The notes below the pieces were generated by a model. That model was not told the DNA's origin. It saw only the letters and a list, made by a program, of their open reading frames with translations, and did not search any database. The position numbers were made by a program, and so were the translations under genes. This document shows positions 46,939 to 56,542 of a stretch of 64,000 nucleotides of DNA, piece by piece (the stretch's first letter is position 1; every line of letters starts with the position of its first letter). The DNA is from Bacteroidales bacterium (GTDB lineage Bacteria > Bacteroidota > Bacteroidia > Bacteroidales > Marinilabiliaceae), in contig JAKSLF010000004.1 of NCBI GenBank assembly GCA_024401355.1, positions 1 to 64,000 on the forward strand, read 5' to 3'.

Positions 46939-49900
46939 ATGATCGATAATATCATACGTTTTTCTCTCTCTCATCGTGCTGCAGTTCTCGTCGGCGCTCT
47001 CTTGATGATTGTCGGAGGCATTTACTCTTCTGGCAAGATGGATATTGATGTCTTCCCCGACCTCACAGCACCAACTGTGGTCATCATGACTGATGCACAG
47101 AATCTGACTGCCGAAGAGGTCGAACGTCTTGTCACGTTCCCTATCGAAACTGCTGTCAACGGCGCTACAAATGTCCGCCGCGTGCGTTCGGCTTCACTAA
47201 GTGGCAATTCATTCGTCTGGGCCGAGTTCGACTGGGGCATGGATGTATTCCGCGCCCGACAGATTGTCAGCGAAAAGATGGTCGCTCTCAGCGATGCTCT
47301 TCCCGAGGGCGTGACTCCGGTCCTAGCACCACAGTCTAGTGTCATGGGCGAGATTCTCTTTGTCGGACTTCAGGCCGATTCTACTTCCATGATGGATTTA
47401 CGTACTCTTGCCGAATGGGTCATCAAACCTAACATTCTTGCTACTGGCGGAGTATCACAAGTAACGATTATCGGAGGCGATTACAAGGAATATCAGATAC
47501 TTGCTGATCCTGTCCGAATGAATGTCTATGGCGTAACAATGGACGAACTGACTGAAGCCGGACGCTCTATGAGTCTCAATTCTTCTGGTGGAGTTTTGCG
47601 TGATTTCAACAACGAGTTTGCTATACGTGGCATGGGACGATCCAACGATATCGATGAACTCGGAGCTTCTTTTGTCAAGATGTTCAACGGATATCCTGTT
47701 ACGGTTGCCGATGTGGCCGAAATACGCATAGGTTCTGCGGTCAAGATGGGACATGCTTCCCACAATGCCCATCCAGCGGTTCTTCTATCTATTTCCAAGC
47801 AACCCAACATCAACACTCTGAATGTTACCGAACAGATCGAGAAAAACCTCCGTTCCATTCAGAAGTCTCTTCCACCCGATGTTCATCTCGACTCTAGCAT
47901 TTTCCGCCAAGCCGATTTTATCGAGGCTTCGGTCAATAATGTAGGCGAAGCACTCATCGAGGGCGCACTCTTTGTCATCATTGTTCTTTTCCTTTTCCTC
48001 GGTAGTTTCCGTACTACGGTCATTTCGGTCGTCGCTATTCCTCTTTCACTTCTCGCCACTATCATCGTGCTCCACCTCATAGGTATGGATATCAACACAA
48101 TGACTCTCGGCGGCATGTGTATTGCTATCGGTTCCCTTGTCGATGATGCTATCATCGATGTCGAGAATGTCTATAAACGTCTTCGCGAAGGACATCGTTC
48201 TCTTCCGTCTGGATCATCTTTCGATATTTCTTCTGCTACTCATACTGTATTTCTTGCTTCCAAGGAGATTCGTACAAGCATCATGAATGCTACTTTCATC
48301 ATTATGGTGGCTTTCATTCCTCTATTTTTCCTCTCAGGCATGGAGGGACGTATGCTGAAACCACTCGGCATTGCATTTATCATCGCTCTTTTCATGTCAC
48401 TCATTGTGGCCATGACGGTCACTCCACTCCTTTGCCGCATGCTTCTTGCTAGCGACTCATACCTCTCACGCAACGAAAAGGATTCACGTGTCGTTTCTTG
48501 GCTCAACAATGCCTACGGACGAACTCTTTCTTGGGTTCTCGACCATGCACGTCCTGTTGGCATCACAACGGCTGTTCTTCTTGTCGGAGCTGTTTTCATC
48601 TTCTCTTCTATGGGAAGCAGCTTCCTACCCGATTTCAACGAGGGTTCTATGACTATCTCCGCTGTGACTAAGCCTGGCGTCTCTCTCGATGTCAACAACG
48701 AACTTGGCAATATGATGGAACGTGCCCTACTCTCTATTCCCGAGGTGACATCAACTTCCCGACGTACCGGACGAGGTGAGCTTGATGAACATTCCCAGGC
48801 TACCAACAGCGCCGAAATTGATGTCAATTTCACTCTTGCCGACCGCCCTCGCGATGTCGTGTTCAATGATGTCCGCACTAAACTCAACGCTATCCCTGGT
48901 GTCGCTGTTACGGTCGGACAACCTCTCGGACATCGTATCGACCACATGCTCTCCGGCACTCGTGCCAATATTGCTATCAAGTTGTTCGGCACAGACCTCA
49001 GCCACATGTTCATGCTCGGCAACCAGATTAGCTCTGCTATTTCCGACATTCCAGGATGTGTCGATGTGAGTGTCGAACAGCAGACCGAGACGCCACAACT
49101 TCAGATTCGCCCACGTCGTAGCATACTTGCTCGTTATGGCATTTCTCTCAACGAGTTCAACGAATTTATCTCGCTGGCTTTCGCCGGAGAAAAGATTGGA
49201 ACTATTTACGAGGGACAACGTTCTTTCGATCTGACTATCCGTCTCAAACCCGATTACACACAGTCAATCGAAGGCATTCGCAATGCTCTTATCGATACTG
49301 GCGACGGACATAAGGTTCCACTCTCCGAGGTCGCCGACATCATCTCTACTGGAGGTCCTAATACTATCTCTCGAGAGAATGTCCAGCGCAAACTTGTTGT
49401 CTCTGCCAATGTGTCCGGCCGCGACATGAGTAGCGTTGTCGAGGATATTCAGCATGCTGTCGATTCCAACATTACTCTTCCCGAAGGCTACCGCATCGAG
49501 TATGGCGGACAGTTCGAAAGCGCTCAAAGCGCCCAGCGCACTTTGGCCATTACCACTTGCCTGGCTCTGCTTGTCATCTTCTGCCTCCTCTATGTCGAGT
49601 TCCGTAAGCTTTCTCTTGCCGCTATTGTCATGGCTTCTCTCCCACTGGCTCTTATTGGTGGCGTACTTGCTGTTTGGTTCACGTCGGGCGTTGTCAGCAT
49701 TCCGTCTACTATCGGTTTCATCACGCTTTTCGGCGTGGCTACCCGCAATAGTGTCCTCCTGATTTCTAAGTACGAACAACTCTCTGGTTCGTCCTCGCTC
49801 AATAATGTCATTGTCCATGGCTCCATCGACCGTCTCAACCCTATTCTGATGACGGCGCTCACTTCGGCTTTGGCTCTCATTCCTCTTGTCTTCAACGGCG

Positions 49901-50034
49901 ACAAGTCGGGCAACGAGATACAGAGCCCTATGGCTATTGTGGTGCTTGGAGGTCTTCTGACCTCTACTCTGCTCAATATTTTCGTGATGCCTCTCATCTA
50001 CCGCTGGTATAAGCAGAAGGTCACTCATTCCTAA
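46939..50034 (+). CDS. czcA: Heavy-metal RND efflux pump, CzcA-type
   Basis: Inner-membrane proton/metal antiporter, 1031 residues, full length for HME-RND pumps. The N-terminus (DNIIRFSLSHRAAVLVGALL, KMDIDVFPDLTAPTV) and the TM4 segment GSLVDDAIIDVENVYKRLRE with its acidic residues, are diagnostic of the heavy-metal branch. Twelve membrane helices in two blocks flank two periplasmic porter domains. It starts 19 bases after czcB and is followed by the TolC-like channel gene. Specificity (Zn/Co/Cd, Cu/Ag or other) is not certain. Confidence 0.94.
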   Translation: MIDNIIRFSLSHRAAVLVGALLMIVGGIYSSGKMDIDVFPDLTAPTVVIMTDAQNLTAEEVERLVTFPIETAVNGATNVRRVRSASLSGNSFVWAEFDWGMDVFRARQIVSEKMVALSDALPEGVTPVLAPQSSVMGEILFVGLQADSTSMMDLRTLAEWVIKPNILATGGVSQVTIIGGDYKEYQILADPVRMNVYGVTMDELTEAGRSMSLNSSGGVLRDFNNEFAIRGMGRSNDIDELGASFVKMFNGYPVTVADVAEIRIGSAVKMGHASHNAHPAVLLSISKQPNINTLNVTEQIEKNLRSIQKSLPPDVHLDSSIFRQADFIEASVNNVGEALIEGALFVIIVLFLFLGSFRTTVISVVAIPLSLLATIIVLHLIGMDINTMTLGGMCIAIGSLVDDAIIDVENVYKRLREGHRSLPSGSSFDISSATHTVFLASKEIRTSIMNATFIIMVAFIPLFFLSGMEGRMLKPLGIAFIIALFMSLIVAMTVTPLLCRMLLASDSYLSRNEKDSRVVSWLNNAYGRTLSWVLDHARPVGITTAVLLVGAVFIFSSMGSSFLPDFNEGSMTISAVTKPGVSLDVNNELGNMMERALLSIPEVTSTSRRTGRGELDEHSQATNSAEIDVNFTLADRPRDVVFNDVRTKLNAIPGVAVTVGQPLGHRIDHMLSGTRANIAIKLFGTDLSHMFMLGNQISSAISDIPGCVDVSVEQQTETPQLQIRPRRSILARYGISLNEFNEFISLAFAGEKIGTIYEGQRSFDLTIRLKPDYTQSIEGIRNALIDTGDGHKVPLSEVADIISTGGPNTISRENVQRKLVVSANVSGRDMSSVVEDIQHAVDSNITLPEGYRIEYGGQFESAQSAQRTLAITTCLALLVIFCLLYVEFRKLSLAAIVMASLPLALIGGVLAVWFTSGVVSIPSTIGFITLFGVATRNSVLLISKYEQLSGSSSLNNVIVHGSIDRLNPILMTALTSALALIPLVFNGDKSGNEIQSPMAIVVLGGLLTSTLLNIFVMPLIYRWYKQKVTHS

Positions 50035-50062
50035 TTTGTTTTCCCTTTTAATTTTTCTCTTT

Positions 50063-51262
50063 ATGAATTTCAAGAAGTCAATAATAATTTCTCTTGTTCT
50101 TTCACCATTCTGTGCTCTCTCACAGAACAAACCTCTGGTCACAAAGAATATCGACCAGGTTCTCAATACCATCGATTCATACTCGCCGTCCCTCAAGGCT
50201 CTTCAAAAGCAAACCGAGGCTACCAAGAGCGAAGCGTTTACTGGCAATGCTATGTCCAACCCTACTGTTGAATTCAATTACCTTTGGGGAAATAACGAAT
50301 CTGACCGCTACGATATTAATGTCACTCAAGAGATGGAGTTTCCAACGGTTTACATCCATCGTCGCAAACTTGCCAATGGCAACGCCGATGCTGCCGACAT
50401 CAATTATCTCATTGGCCGACGCGAGATTCTCTCCGAAGCGGCATCTCTTTGCGTTGAACTGGCATTTGCCTTAAAAAAGGGCGACATTCTCCAAGAGATT
50501 GCCTCCTCTGCCGAAAAGGCTGAAAATGCCACCCAAAAGAGTTTTAATAACGGAGAAACTAATGCTATCGAACTCAGCAAGGCACAAATACATTACCTCA
50601 ATGCTAAAAACGAGGTCAACATCAACAACATAGAGATAAACCAACTCACCGAACAATTAATGCTTCTCTGCGGTGACATACCATATTTTTCTCTCGAGGC
50701 CGACGATTTACCAACTGCCGATTCTCTGCCTGTCGATTTCGAATCGTGGTACAAGGAGGTCGAATGCCTCTGTCCCGAAATTCTATTGGCTATGCAGAAT
50801 ATCAGCAATTCTCAACTCAACCTTAAGATGCAAAAGGCGCAATGGGCCCCAAATCTGGCTATCGGCTACATGAGTGAGCGCACCAGCGAGTCTACCCTAC
50901 AAGGTGTCAGCCTCGGCATCAGCATCCCACTCTACGAACGTCGCAAAACTATTCGTACCGCACGTAGCCAGCATGCTGTCGCTATTCAACAACTCACAAC
51001 AGCATCACTACAGATAAAGTCGCAGCTAAAGGCTACCTACAACAAGGCTATCGCCCTATTCTCCAACGCTTCTATGATCGAAGAGGCTATCAGCAAGGCC
51101 GATGCTCGCGGCAAGGCTCTGACGGCTCTTGAAAACGGAGAGATCGACATGTTCCAGTATTGTCAGGAACTCGACGACTACTACGCTATGCTCATCCAGC
51201 TCAACGACATAAAAAAAGAAGCCACTCTTCTCGCCGAGCAGCTTCTCATTAATAAAAGATAA
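50063..51262 (+). CDS. czcC: TolC-family outer membrane efflux protein (CzcC-like)
   Basis: Trimeric outer-membrane channel that completes the efflux complex. The ATG at 50063 starts a signal peptide (MNFKKSIIISLVLSPFCALS); an in-frame TTG at 50036 gives a longer start, which is less likely. 399 residues with two outer-membrane-efflux repeats of long helices (YSPSLKALQKQTEATKSEAF; KSQLKATYNKAIALFSNASM) and interposed strands (NLAIGYMSERTS). It lies 28 bases after czcA, the last operon gene; the next gene is convergent. Confidence 0.9.
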   Translation: MNFKKSIIISLVLSPFCALSQNKPLVTKNIDQVLNTIDSYSPSLKALQKQTEATKSEAFTGNAMSNPTVEFNYLWGNNESDRYDINVTQEMEFPTVYIHRRKLANGNADAADINYLIGRREILSEAASLCVELAFALKKGDILQEIASSAEKAENATQKSFNNGETNAIELSKAQIHYLNAKNEVNINNIEINQLTEQLMLLCGDIPYFSLEADDLPTADSLPVDFESWYKEVECLCPEILLAMQNISNSQLNLKMQKAQWAPNLAIGYMSERTSESTLQGVSLGISIPLYERRKTIRTARSQHAVAIQQLTTASLQIKSQLKATYNKAIALFSNASMIEEAISKADARGKALTALENGEIDMFQYCQELDDYYAMLIQLNDIKKEATLLAEQLLINKR

Positions 51263-51273
51263 ACTGTTGTTGT

Positions 51274-51807
51274 CTATTCTGTTCTTCTCAAATTGTATGT
51301 CTTGTCGTTCTGACACAATACCATCTGCTTGTCGTTGATGCTTACGATGTCATACTCTTGCGTGTCATCGCCATTTAATATAAACATCTTACGACCGTTT
51401 ATCGACCATTTTTTGCTCGACGATGTTGTCAGGTCCGAATAGAATGTCACGTCTGTCTCTTTTTCTTCTACCTTCCACGATCCGACAAAAAGCTCCATCA
51501 CATTGCTCATCTGCTGTGAATGCGATATAAGCAACACATCCTTTACGATACATACTCCTGCCGAATCTACATAGTTTATAACGACTGAGTCTTCTATGAA
51601 TATCTTTTGGTTGTCTGCTTTTGCCACTTCTTTTGGCATTTCCAGCAGACGGCCATCCGATTCTATTGTTATCGTTGTCGATGTTTCGCCGACAACTTTG
51701 CCCGACATCGTCTGACATTTCCAGTCTCCACATTCGCCGCACGATGTCATGCCAAGACCCGTTGCGATTGCGACAAGTGCCGATATTTTTATTCCTGATT
51801 TTTCCAT
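51274..51807 (-). CDS. Lipocalin-like lipoprotein
   Basis: 177 residues from the ATG at 51807, which opens a lipoprotein signal (MEKSGIKISALVAIATGLGM then TSC). The frame continues upstream without a signal, so that start is rejected. Residues ~25-100 form a small beta domain (SGKVVGETSTTITIESDGRL), and ~110-177 resemble lipocalin-like DUFs of Bacteroidota (LFVGSWKVEEKETDVTFYSD, ILNGDDTQEYDIVSINDKQM). Cys residues cluster near the N-terminus (GECGDWKCQ). Convergent with czcC, 11 bases between stops; a functional link is not implied. Confidence 0.65.
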   Translation of the reverse strand: MEKSGIKISALVAIATGLGMTSCGECGDWKCQTMSGKVVGETSTTITIESDGRLLEMPKEVAKADNQKIFIEDSVVINYVDSAGVCIVKDVLLISHSQQMSNVMELFVGSWKVEEKETDVTFYSDLTTSSSKKWSINGRKMFILNGDDTQEYDIVSINDKQMVLCQNDKTYNLRRTE

Positions 51808-52006
51808 GTAGTTATTGGCAGTAACTCTTTTTTTAGCTATTAGATGTTCTTTTTCGACGCTAAGTTCATCAAAATATTGCACATGACAATGTCCTTTGGC
51901 ATAGATTAACAAAAACAGCATGTTTTGAACTCTAATTAAGTGTTTGACTTCTGTTTATTCATAAATTATTTTAACGTCACTTTTTCTCTATCGGCTTTAT
52001 TTGTTG

Positions 52007-52014
52007 TATTTTTG
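52007..52014 (+). promoter_or_regulatory. -7 promoter box of MATE transporter gene
   Basis: TATTTTTG at 52007 matches TAnnTTTG and puts transcription start near 52020. This rules out the upstream in-frame start at 52001 and supports the ATG at 52037. Confidence 0.55.
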
Positions 52015-52036
52015 CAACACTTTATCAATAATACTG

Positions 52037-53356
52037 ATGCACGACAATATCGACCGTTCTATCTGGCGCCTCACCTGGCCCAATGCACTAAGCAATCTTA
52101 CTGTACCATTGCTCGGTATGGCCGATGTCGCTATTGCAGGTATCGCTGGAGGCGATGCTCTCATCGGAGCCGTAGCGGTCGGAACGGCTATCTTCAATTT
52201 TATCTATATGAATTGCGGATTCCTCCGCATGAGCACTACCGGACTAACTGCCCAAGCCTATGGAGCATCCAACATCTCCCAGGCTTTTCAAGTTCTTTTC
52301 CGTGCTCTCTTTCTGGCTTTTTCTCTCTCGTTTATTATCATTCTTCTCAAGCTGCCCATCGCTTCATTGGCCATACACGCCATGGGAGTCAGCGACAATC
52401 TTCTCTCTCTGGTCAGTCGCTATGTCTCTATACGCCTTTGGGCCATTCCCGCTGCAATTCCACTCTTTGCTCTCAACGGCTGGTTTGTCGGCATGCAAAA
52501 TGCGCGCACTCCCCTACTCATTTCTCTTGTGGCCAATTCAGTCAACATCTTCCTCAGCGCTCTCTTCACTCTTCGTTTCAATATGAATGTCGAAGGTATC
52601 GCTCTCGGAACTGTTGCATCTCAATATGTGTCTCTACTCCTCTTCTGCCTCAAGCTGTCACGTGACTATCCGTCACACCTCAGTTCCTTTTTTTCTCCTT
52701 CATTCTTCCGCCAGGCTGTAAATGCCAGGCTTATGCTCTCTTTTTTCAAGATCAATTCCAATGTCTTTCTTCGCAACATCTGCATCACTCTGACTTATAC
52801 TCTTTTTACGCGCTTTTCTGCCAGCTTCTCACCTGCCGTTTTGGCCACAAACACTCTTCTGATGCAGTTTTTCACTTTCTACTCCTATCTCTTCGACGGT
52901 TGCGCCTATGCCGCCGAGGCTTTGTCTGGCAAGTTCATCGGAGCACGTTCTTCTCATTTGTTCCGACTCGCTTTTCGTCATCTTTTTCTTTGGGGTGCGG
53001 CTATTTCATTTCTTTTCATTTTCTTCTATCTCCTTTTTTGGCCACAACTTCTCTCTCTCTTCAGCCCATCGCCCGATGTCTACTCTATCGCTTCTCATTG
53101 CATTTTCTACGTCATCGCTGTCCCTGCTGTAGGATGCATTCCTTACATGGCCGACGGCATCCTCTTCGGCGCCACTATCATCCGCCCTCTGACTATTTCT
53201 TCAGCTATATCAACCATCCTATTTGTCATCTCATATTTCCTGCTATCCCCATTTTTCGGCAACGACGGTCTCTGGATAGCTTTCATCATCTTCACCTTGT
53301 CCCGTGGTCTGCTCCTCATCTGCCCATTGAAATCCCTATACCAAAAGAATTACTAA
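52037..53356 (+). CDS. MATE-family multidrug/cation efflux transporter (DinF-like)
   Basis: 439 residues with twelve predicted membrane helices in two homologous halves. The start MHDNIDRSIWRLTWPNALSN and ADVAIAGIAGGDALIGAVAV with GFLRMSTTGLTAQAYGASN are typical of the DinF branch of MATE exporters, which couple Na+ or H+ influx to expulsion of drugs or organic cations. Substrate unknown. It is followed at 113 bases by a TonB-dependent receptor on the same strand with its own promoter box. Confidence 0.9.
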   Translation: MHDNIDRSIWRLTWPNALSNLTVPLLGMADVAIAGIAGGDALIGAVAVGTAIFNFIYMNCGFLRMSTTGLTAQAYGASNISQAFQVLFRALFLAFSLSFIIILLKLPIASLAIHAMGVSDNLLSLVSRYVSIRLWAIPAAIPLFALNGWFVGMQNARTPLLISLVANSVNIFLSALFTLRFNMNVEGIALGTVASQYVSLLLFCLKLSRDYPSHLSSFFSPSFFRQAVNARLMLSFFKINSNVFLRNICITLTYTLFTRFSASFSPAVLATNTLLMQFFTFYSYLFDGCAYAAEALSGKFIGARSSHLFRLAFRHLFLWGAAISFLFIFFYLLFWPQLLSLFSPSPDVYSIASHCIFYVIAVPAVGCIPYMADGILFGATIIRPLTISSAISTILFVISYFLLSPFFGNDGLWIAFIIFTLSRGLLLICPLKSLYQKNY

Positions 53357-53422
53357 AGCATTTAGTTTTTCCCTCCACATTATTTTTTTCATTGAACATG
53401 TCGTTTATTTTAAAATTTTTCC

Positions 53423-53430
53423 TACATTTG
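53423..53430 (+). promoter_or_regulatory. -7 promoter box of TonB receptor gene
   Basis: TACATTTG matches TAnnTTTG, about 40 bases upstream of the ATG at 53471. -33 element unclear. Confidence 0.5.
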
Positions 53431-53470
53431 TAGCATAGATTAATTCAAACGTATAACCTACCATAATAAA

Positions 53471-55702
53471 ATGAAAAAATATAAACTCATAATAACGATT
53501 CTGTCGTTTTTAATGACATCTTCCATCTACTCGCAAAGAGTAGCCTCTACAGACACCACTTCCAATAGCGCAATATTCCTCAATGCTGCTTCCGACAGCA
53601 AGCCACGCGAGGTCTCACTCGGTCTTCCAACCAACTCTTCCTCTGCTGTGCCTATCTTCGAAGATGGTCTTCCAGTTTCCTACTATATCTACCACCTCTT
53701 CCCATACAAGTCTTGGCATGGCGGTGTGAGTGCCAGCCGCACTTCCACAATCGGACCTATGGAGACTGCTATGCGTTATGGCGAAATCAACAATTTTGTC
53801 GACTCATACAACCGCACAGGCAGCGACTCTTTTAGCGCACGACTCAACTACACCATTGGCATCTATGGCCAAAACAAGTTCGATATCAATATCGCCGGAC
53901 CAATCGCTCGCAATCTTCAATATTCACTTAGCACTTACCAGAATTTCGACCCAGGATCTGTCCGTCCCGAATACCCTAAACTTATCGACCGCCACCAGTT
54001 CTATAAGGGTGCGATTTCGTCCTCGTTCGCCCAATCCAGAGGTCACATGGCTCTCGTCTATCAATATGTCAATTTCATGAGCGTACAGGAGAATTTCGGA
54101 CCGTTTATCTTTGTCGGCGACGGCAGCGTAAAGTCCTACAACGGATTCAACCTCGGCCGTGATTCCTACCGACCACCCTACGAAGAGGTCTCTTTCATGG
54201 ATTTCATGACTGGCATTACAACAACAATGGATCTCAAGAAGGGCAATACAGACAGCAGCCATCATCTCACTTTCAACCTCAACTACGATTTCACCAACGG
54301 CTCACGTCTCATTTTCCGCAGCCGAATGAAGATCGGTGATTCCATACGAGGTGCAGGAACTCTAGCCGGCATCGACCAGGCTGAATACAATTCCGGCTAC
54401 ACTACTGCCGATGGCAATGTCTACACCGGACCTGTCCAGAAACGCAACCTCATGCACTTCGACACTTTCGAGTCTTCATGGATGAACAACGCAGAATACC
54501 ATTGGACCAACAACGCCAACGCTTTCACCCTAGGACTCGATTTCCACATCAACCATGGTGGTACAGTCAGTTCATCGGCTATGTTCGCCCACGAGGTCTC
54601 GCCCGACCCACAAGGTCTCCGTTTCAACGATGCCCGTTACTTCAATTTTAATACTGCTGCCGAATACTACGATGGACACGAACGCAAATACGCTGTCTAC
54701 TTCGCCGACGAGATAACTTCCCGACGTCTCAACGCTAGCTTCTTCACTCGCTTCGAGGGTCTCTCCATCTATGGCAAGTCGGCTAATAACATAGGCGACG
54801 ACCGTAGCAACACACGCTATTCCGGATTCAATCTCACTAAGGGTAAAATCACTTCTTTCGATGCCGATTTCCTCAATGGAGCTGCTGGCGCTAAGGTCAT
54901 CTTCAACATTTTCGGAGGTCTGTCTACTCTCGCCGATTTCACATTCACACGCGTACATGCCAACATTTTCAACTATGGCGGTTTCTACGACCCATCAACC
55001 GATCCTACCGACACCTATTTTACACGTTTCGGATTCTCCTTCCGCAATGAGATTGTTAACGTTGTCTCACAACTCAATTATATCACTCAGAGCAACTACA
55101 ACACAAGGTCAATCTTCCCGCACAAGCTCGTCAAGGATACCGCAGGTAATCCTGCCGGACACACCGAGTCCGTTACTCTTCCGCTCACCTATGGCATCTC
55201 TTCGCTCGGATGGACCACCGACGCTATGATCACTCCTTGCCGCGGACTAAATGTCCACATGCAGTTCACTATGCGTAACCCTAAATATCGCGACTTTGTA
55301 TTCTCGCCTACTTTCTCCGATGGGGTAACCGAGGTTCACGATTTCTCCGACAAGAATGTCACCAACCTACACAAGGTCGAACTCGTTATCGACCCATCTT
55401 ACTCCATCAACAATTTCCGATTCTGGCTTAGCACCCGATACATCAGCCGCCAATACATCAACAAGACCAACTCCCTCTACTTCAAGGGACGTCTCGAAAC
55501 GTTCGGTGGCATCGACTACAAGATTAAAGACATTCTCAAATTCAGCCTCAACGTCATCAATCTTCTCAATCAGAAGGGCGCTAGTGGCGTCATCAGTTCA
55601 GCCGACCTTGTCGAAGACGCATCTGGCTACAAGAACTACCTCATGTCCGGCACTTTCATCCGCCCATTCACGGTCGAACTAGGTTTCTCTCTCGATTTAT
55701 AA
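53471..55702 (+). CDS. TonB-dependent receptor-like outer membrane protein
   Basis: 743 residues: signal peptide (MKKYKLIITILSFLMTSSIYSQ), a short plug-like region (PREVSLGLPTNSSSAVPIFE, DGLPVSYYIYHLFPYKSW) and a beta-barrel of alternating aromatic strands ending FTVELGFSLDL with a C-terminal aromatic-type signal. It lacks the N-terminal carboxypeptidase-like domain of SusC proteins and has no SusD partner, so it looks like a classical TonB-dependent receptor for a small ligand such as a metal chelate or vitamin. Ligand not predictable; location after the efflux operon might hint at metals, which is weak inference. Confidence 0.82.
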   Translation: MKKYKLIITILSFLMTSSIYSQRVASTDTTSNSAIFLNAASDSKPREVSLGLPTNSSSAVPIFEDGLPVSYYIYHLFPYKSWHGGVSASRTSTIGPMETAMRYGEINNFVDSYNRTGSDSFSARLNYTIGIYGQNKFDINIAGPIARNLQYSLSTYQNFDPGSVRPEYPKLIDRHQFYKGAISSSFAQSRGHMALVYQYVNFMSVQENFGPFIFVGDGSVKSYNGFNLGRDSYRPPYEEVSFMDFMTGITTTMDLKKGNTDSSHHLTFNLNYDFTNGSRLIFRSRMKIGDSIRGAGTLAGIDQAEYNSGYTTADGNVYTGPVQKRNLMHFDTFESSWMNNAEYHWTNNANAFTLGLDFHINHGGTVSSSAMFAHEVSPDPQGLRFNDARYFNFNTAAEYYDGHERKYAVYFADEITSRRLNASFFTRFEGLSIYGKSANNIGDDRSNTRYSGFNLTKGKITSFDADFLNGAAGAKVIFNIFGGLSTLADFTFTRVHANIFNYGGFYDPSTDPTDTYFTRFGFSFRNEIVNVVSQLNYITQSNYNTRSIFPHKLVKDTAGNPAGHTESVTLPLTYGISSLGWTTDAMITPCRGLNVHMQFTMRNPKYRDFVFSPTFSDGVTEVHDFSDKNVTNLHKVELVIDPSYSINNFRFWLSTRYISRQYINKTNSLYFKGRLETFGGIDYKIKDILKFSLNVINLLNQKGASGVISSADLVEDASGYKNYLMSGTFIRPFTVELGFSLDL

Positions 55703-55745
55703 GGAATCTAAAATGCCGCCAAGTGATAATATGCCATTCTTTACA

Positions 55746-56541
55746 TTATAATTCACCATTCTTCTCTACGACCAGCTGTTTGCCGTCTTTGCCATCAATG
55801 GCGACACGCTTCTTTCCGTCAACTGAATAGGTGAGGTCTAAGTCTGCCCTCCGATAGTTGTTGTTTTATAATCTCCATTCAATTGGTTCTCTTTCACTAA
55901 AGCGTCATCATATCCAAATTTCAGATAGAAATTCTCTCTGTCAACAGGTTCAATGCGGATTATCGGTGTTCTAACAACTTTGACATTTATAGAAATACTC
56001 TCCGGAGCTGAAGTCTTACCTTTCTCATGTGGCATGCCAAATGTAAACTTGCCATGCACGAAATGCTCTTTATTTGCGTAGTCGATGGTTATCGGTTCCA
56101 GTTCATCAAAGGTGTAGTGTACGACAGCTTGCTGCCAGATATCATTTACTTCCTTTTCTATCTTGCCGAGGTCGAGTGACTTCGTGTTATTCACTCTCAC
56201 CAGATGCACCTTCACATCCTTGTAGCTGTAGGTCTGCACGTCCAGCTTTCCGACTACTGTAGTGTCGTCATAGGCATATATAGCCTATTGGGCTGTCGTG
56301 CCGGCATTGAAGGTCAGTGTATTGTTCTCTTTGTCGGCTATTTGTCGCCATATTGTTCCTCTAGTGTCTTGCTGTCACTGATTTTCACATGCCAAGACTT
56401 TAGCACAGGCTTGTAACTATCACCCACATTGCAATTGTTATAACTCGAAAAATTAGGTTCAACTTTAATTGCATAAACTTGAGCGCTTACTTTTATAAAC
56501 AATGCAAAAAAGAACAATATGGCAACAAATATCAACTTCAT
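55746..56541 (-). pseudogene. Decayed secreted-protein gene (two frameshifts, one stop)
   Basis: A signal peptide (MKLIFVAILFFFALFIKVSA, from 56541) opens a frame that stops at 56338 after QYGDK. A one-base shift in an A run restores a frame reading IADKENNTLTFNAGTTAQ, then an in-frame TAG near 56286, then AIYAYDDTTVVGKLDVQTYS and on to TTTIGGQT. A second one-base shift in a G run near 55843 gives ADLDLTYSVDGKKRVAIDGK and the stop at 55746. The three pieces together make one plausible ~260-residue secreted protein. The product is not recognised. It starts 1 base after the FISUMP gene stop, so it was probably co-transcribed. Homopolymer sequencing error could explain the shifts but not the stop. 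Confidence 0.78.
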
Positions 56542-56542
56542 A

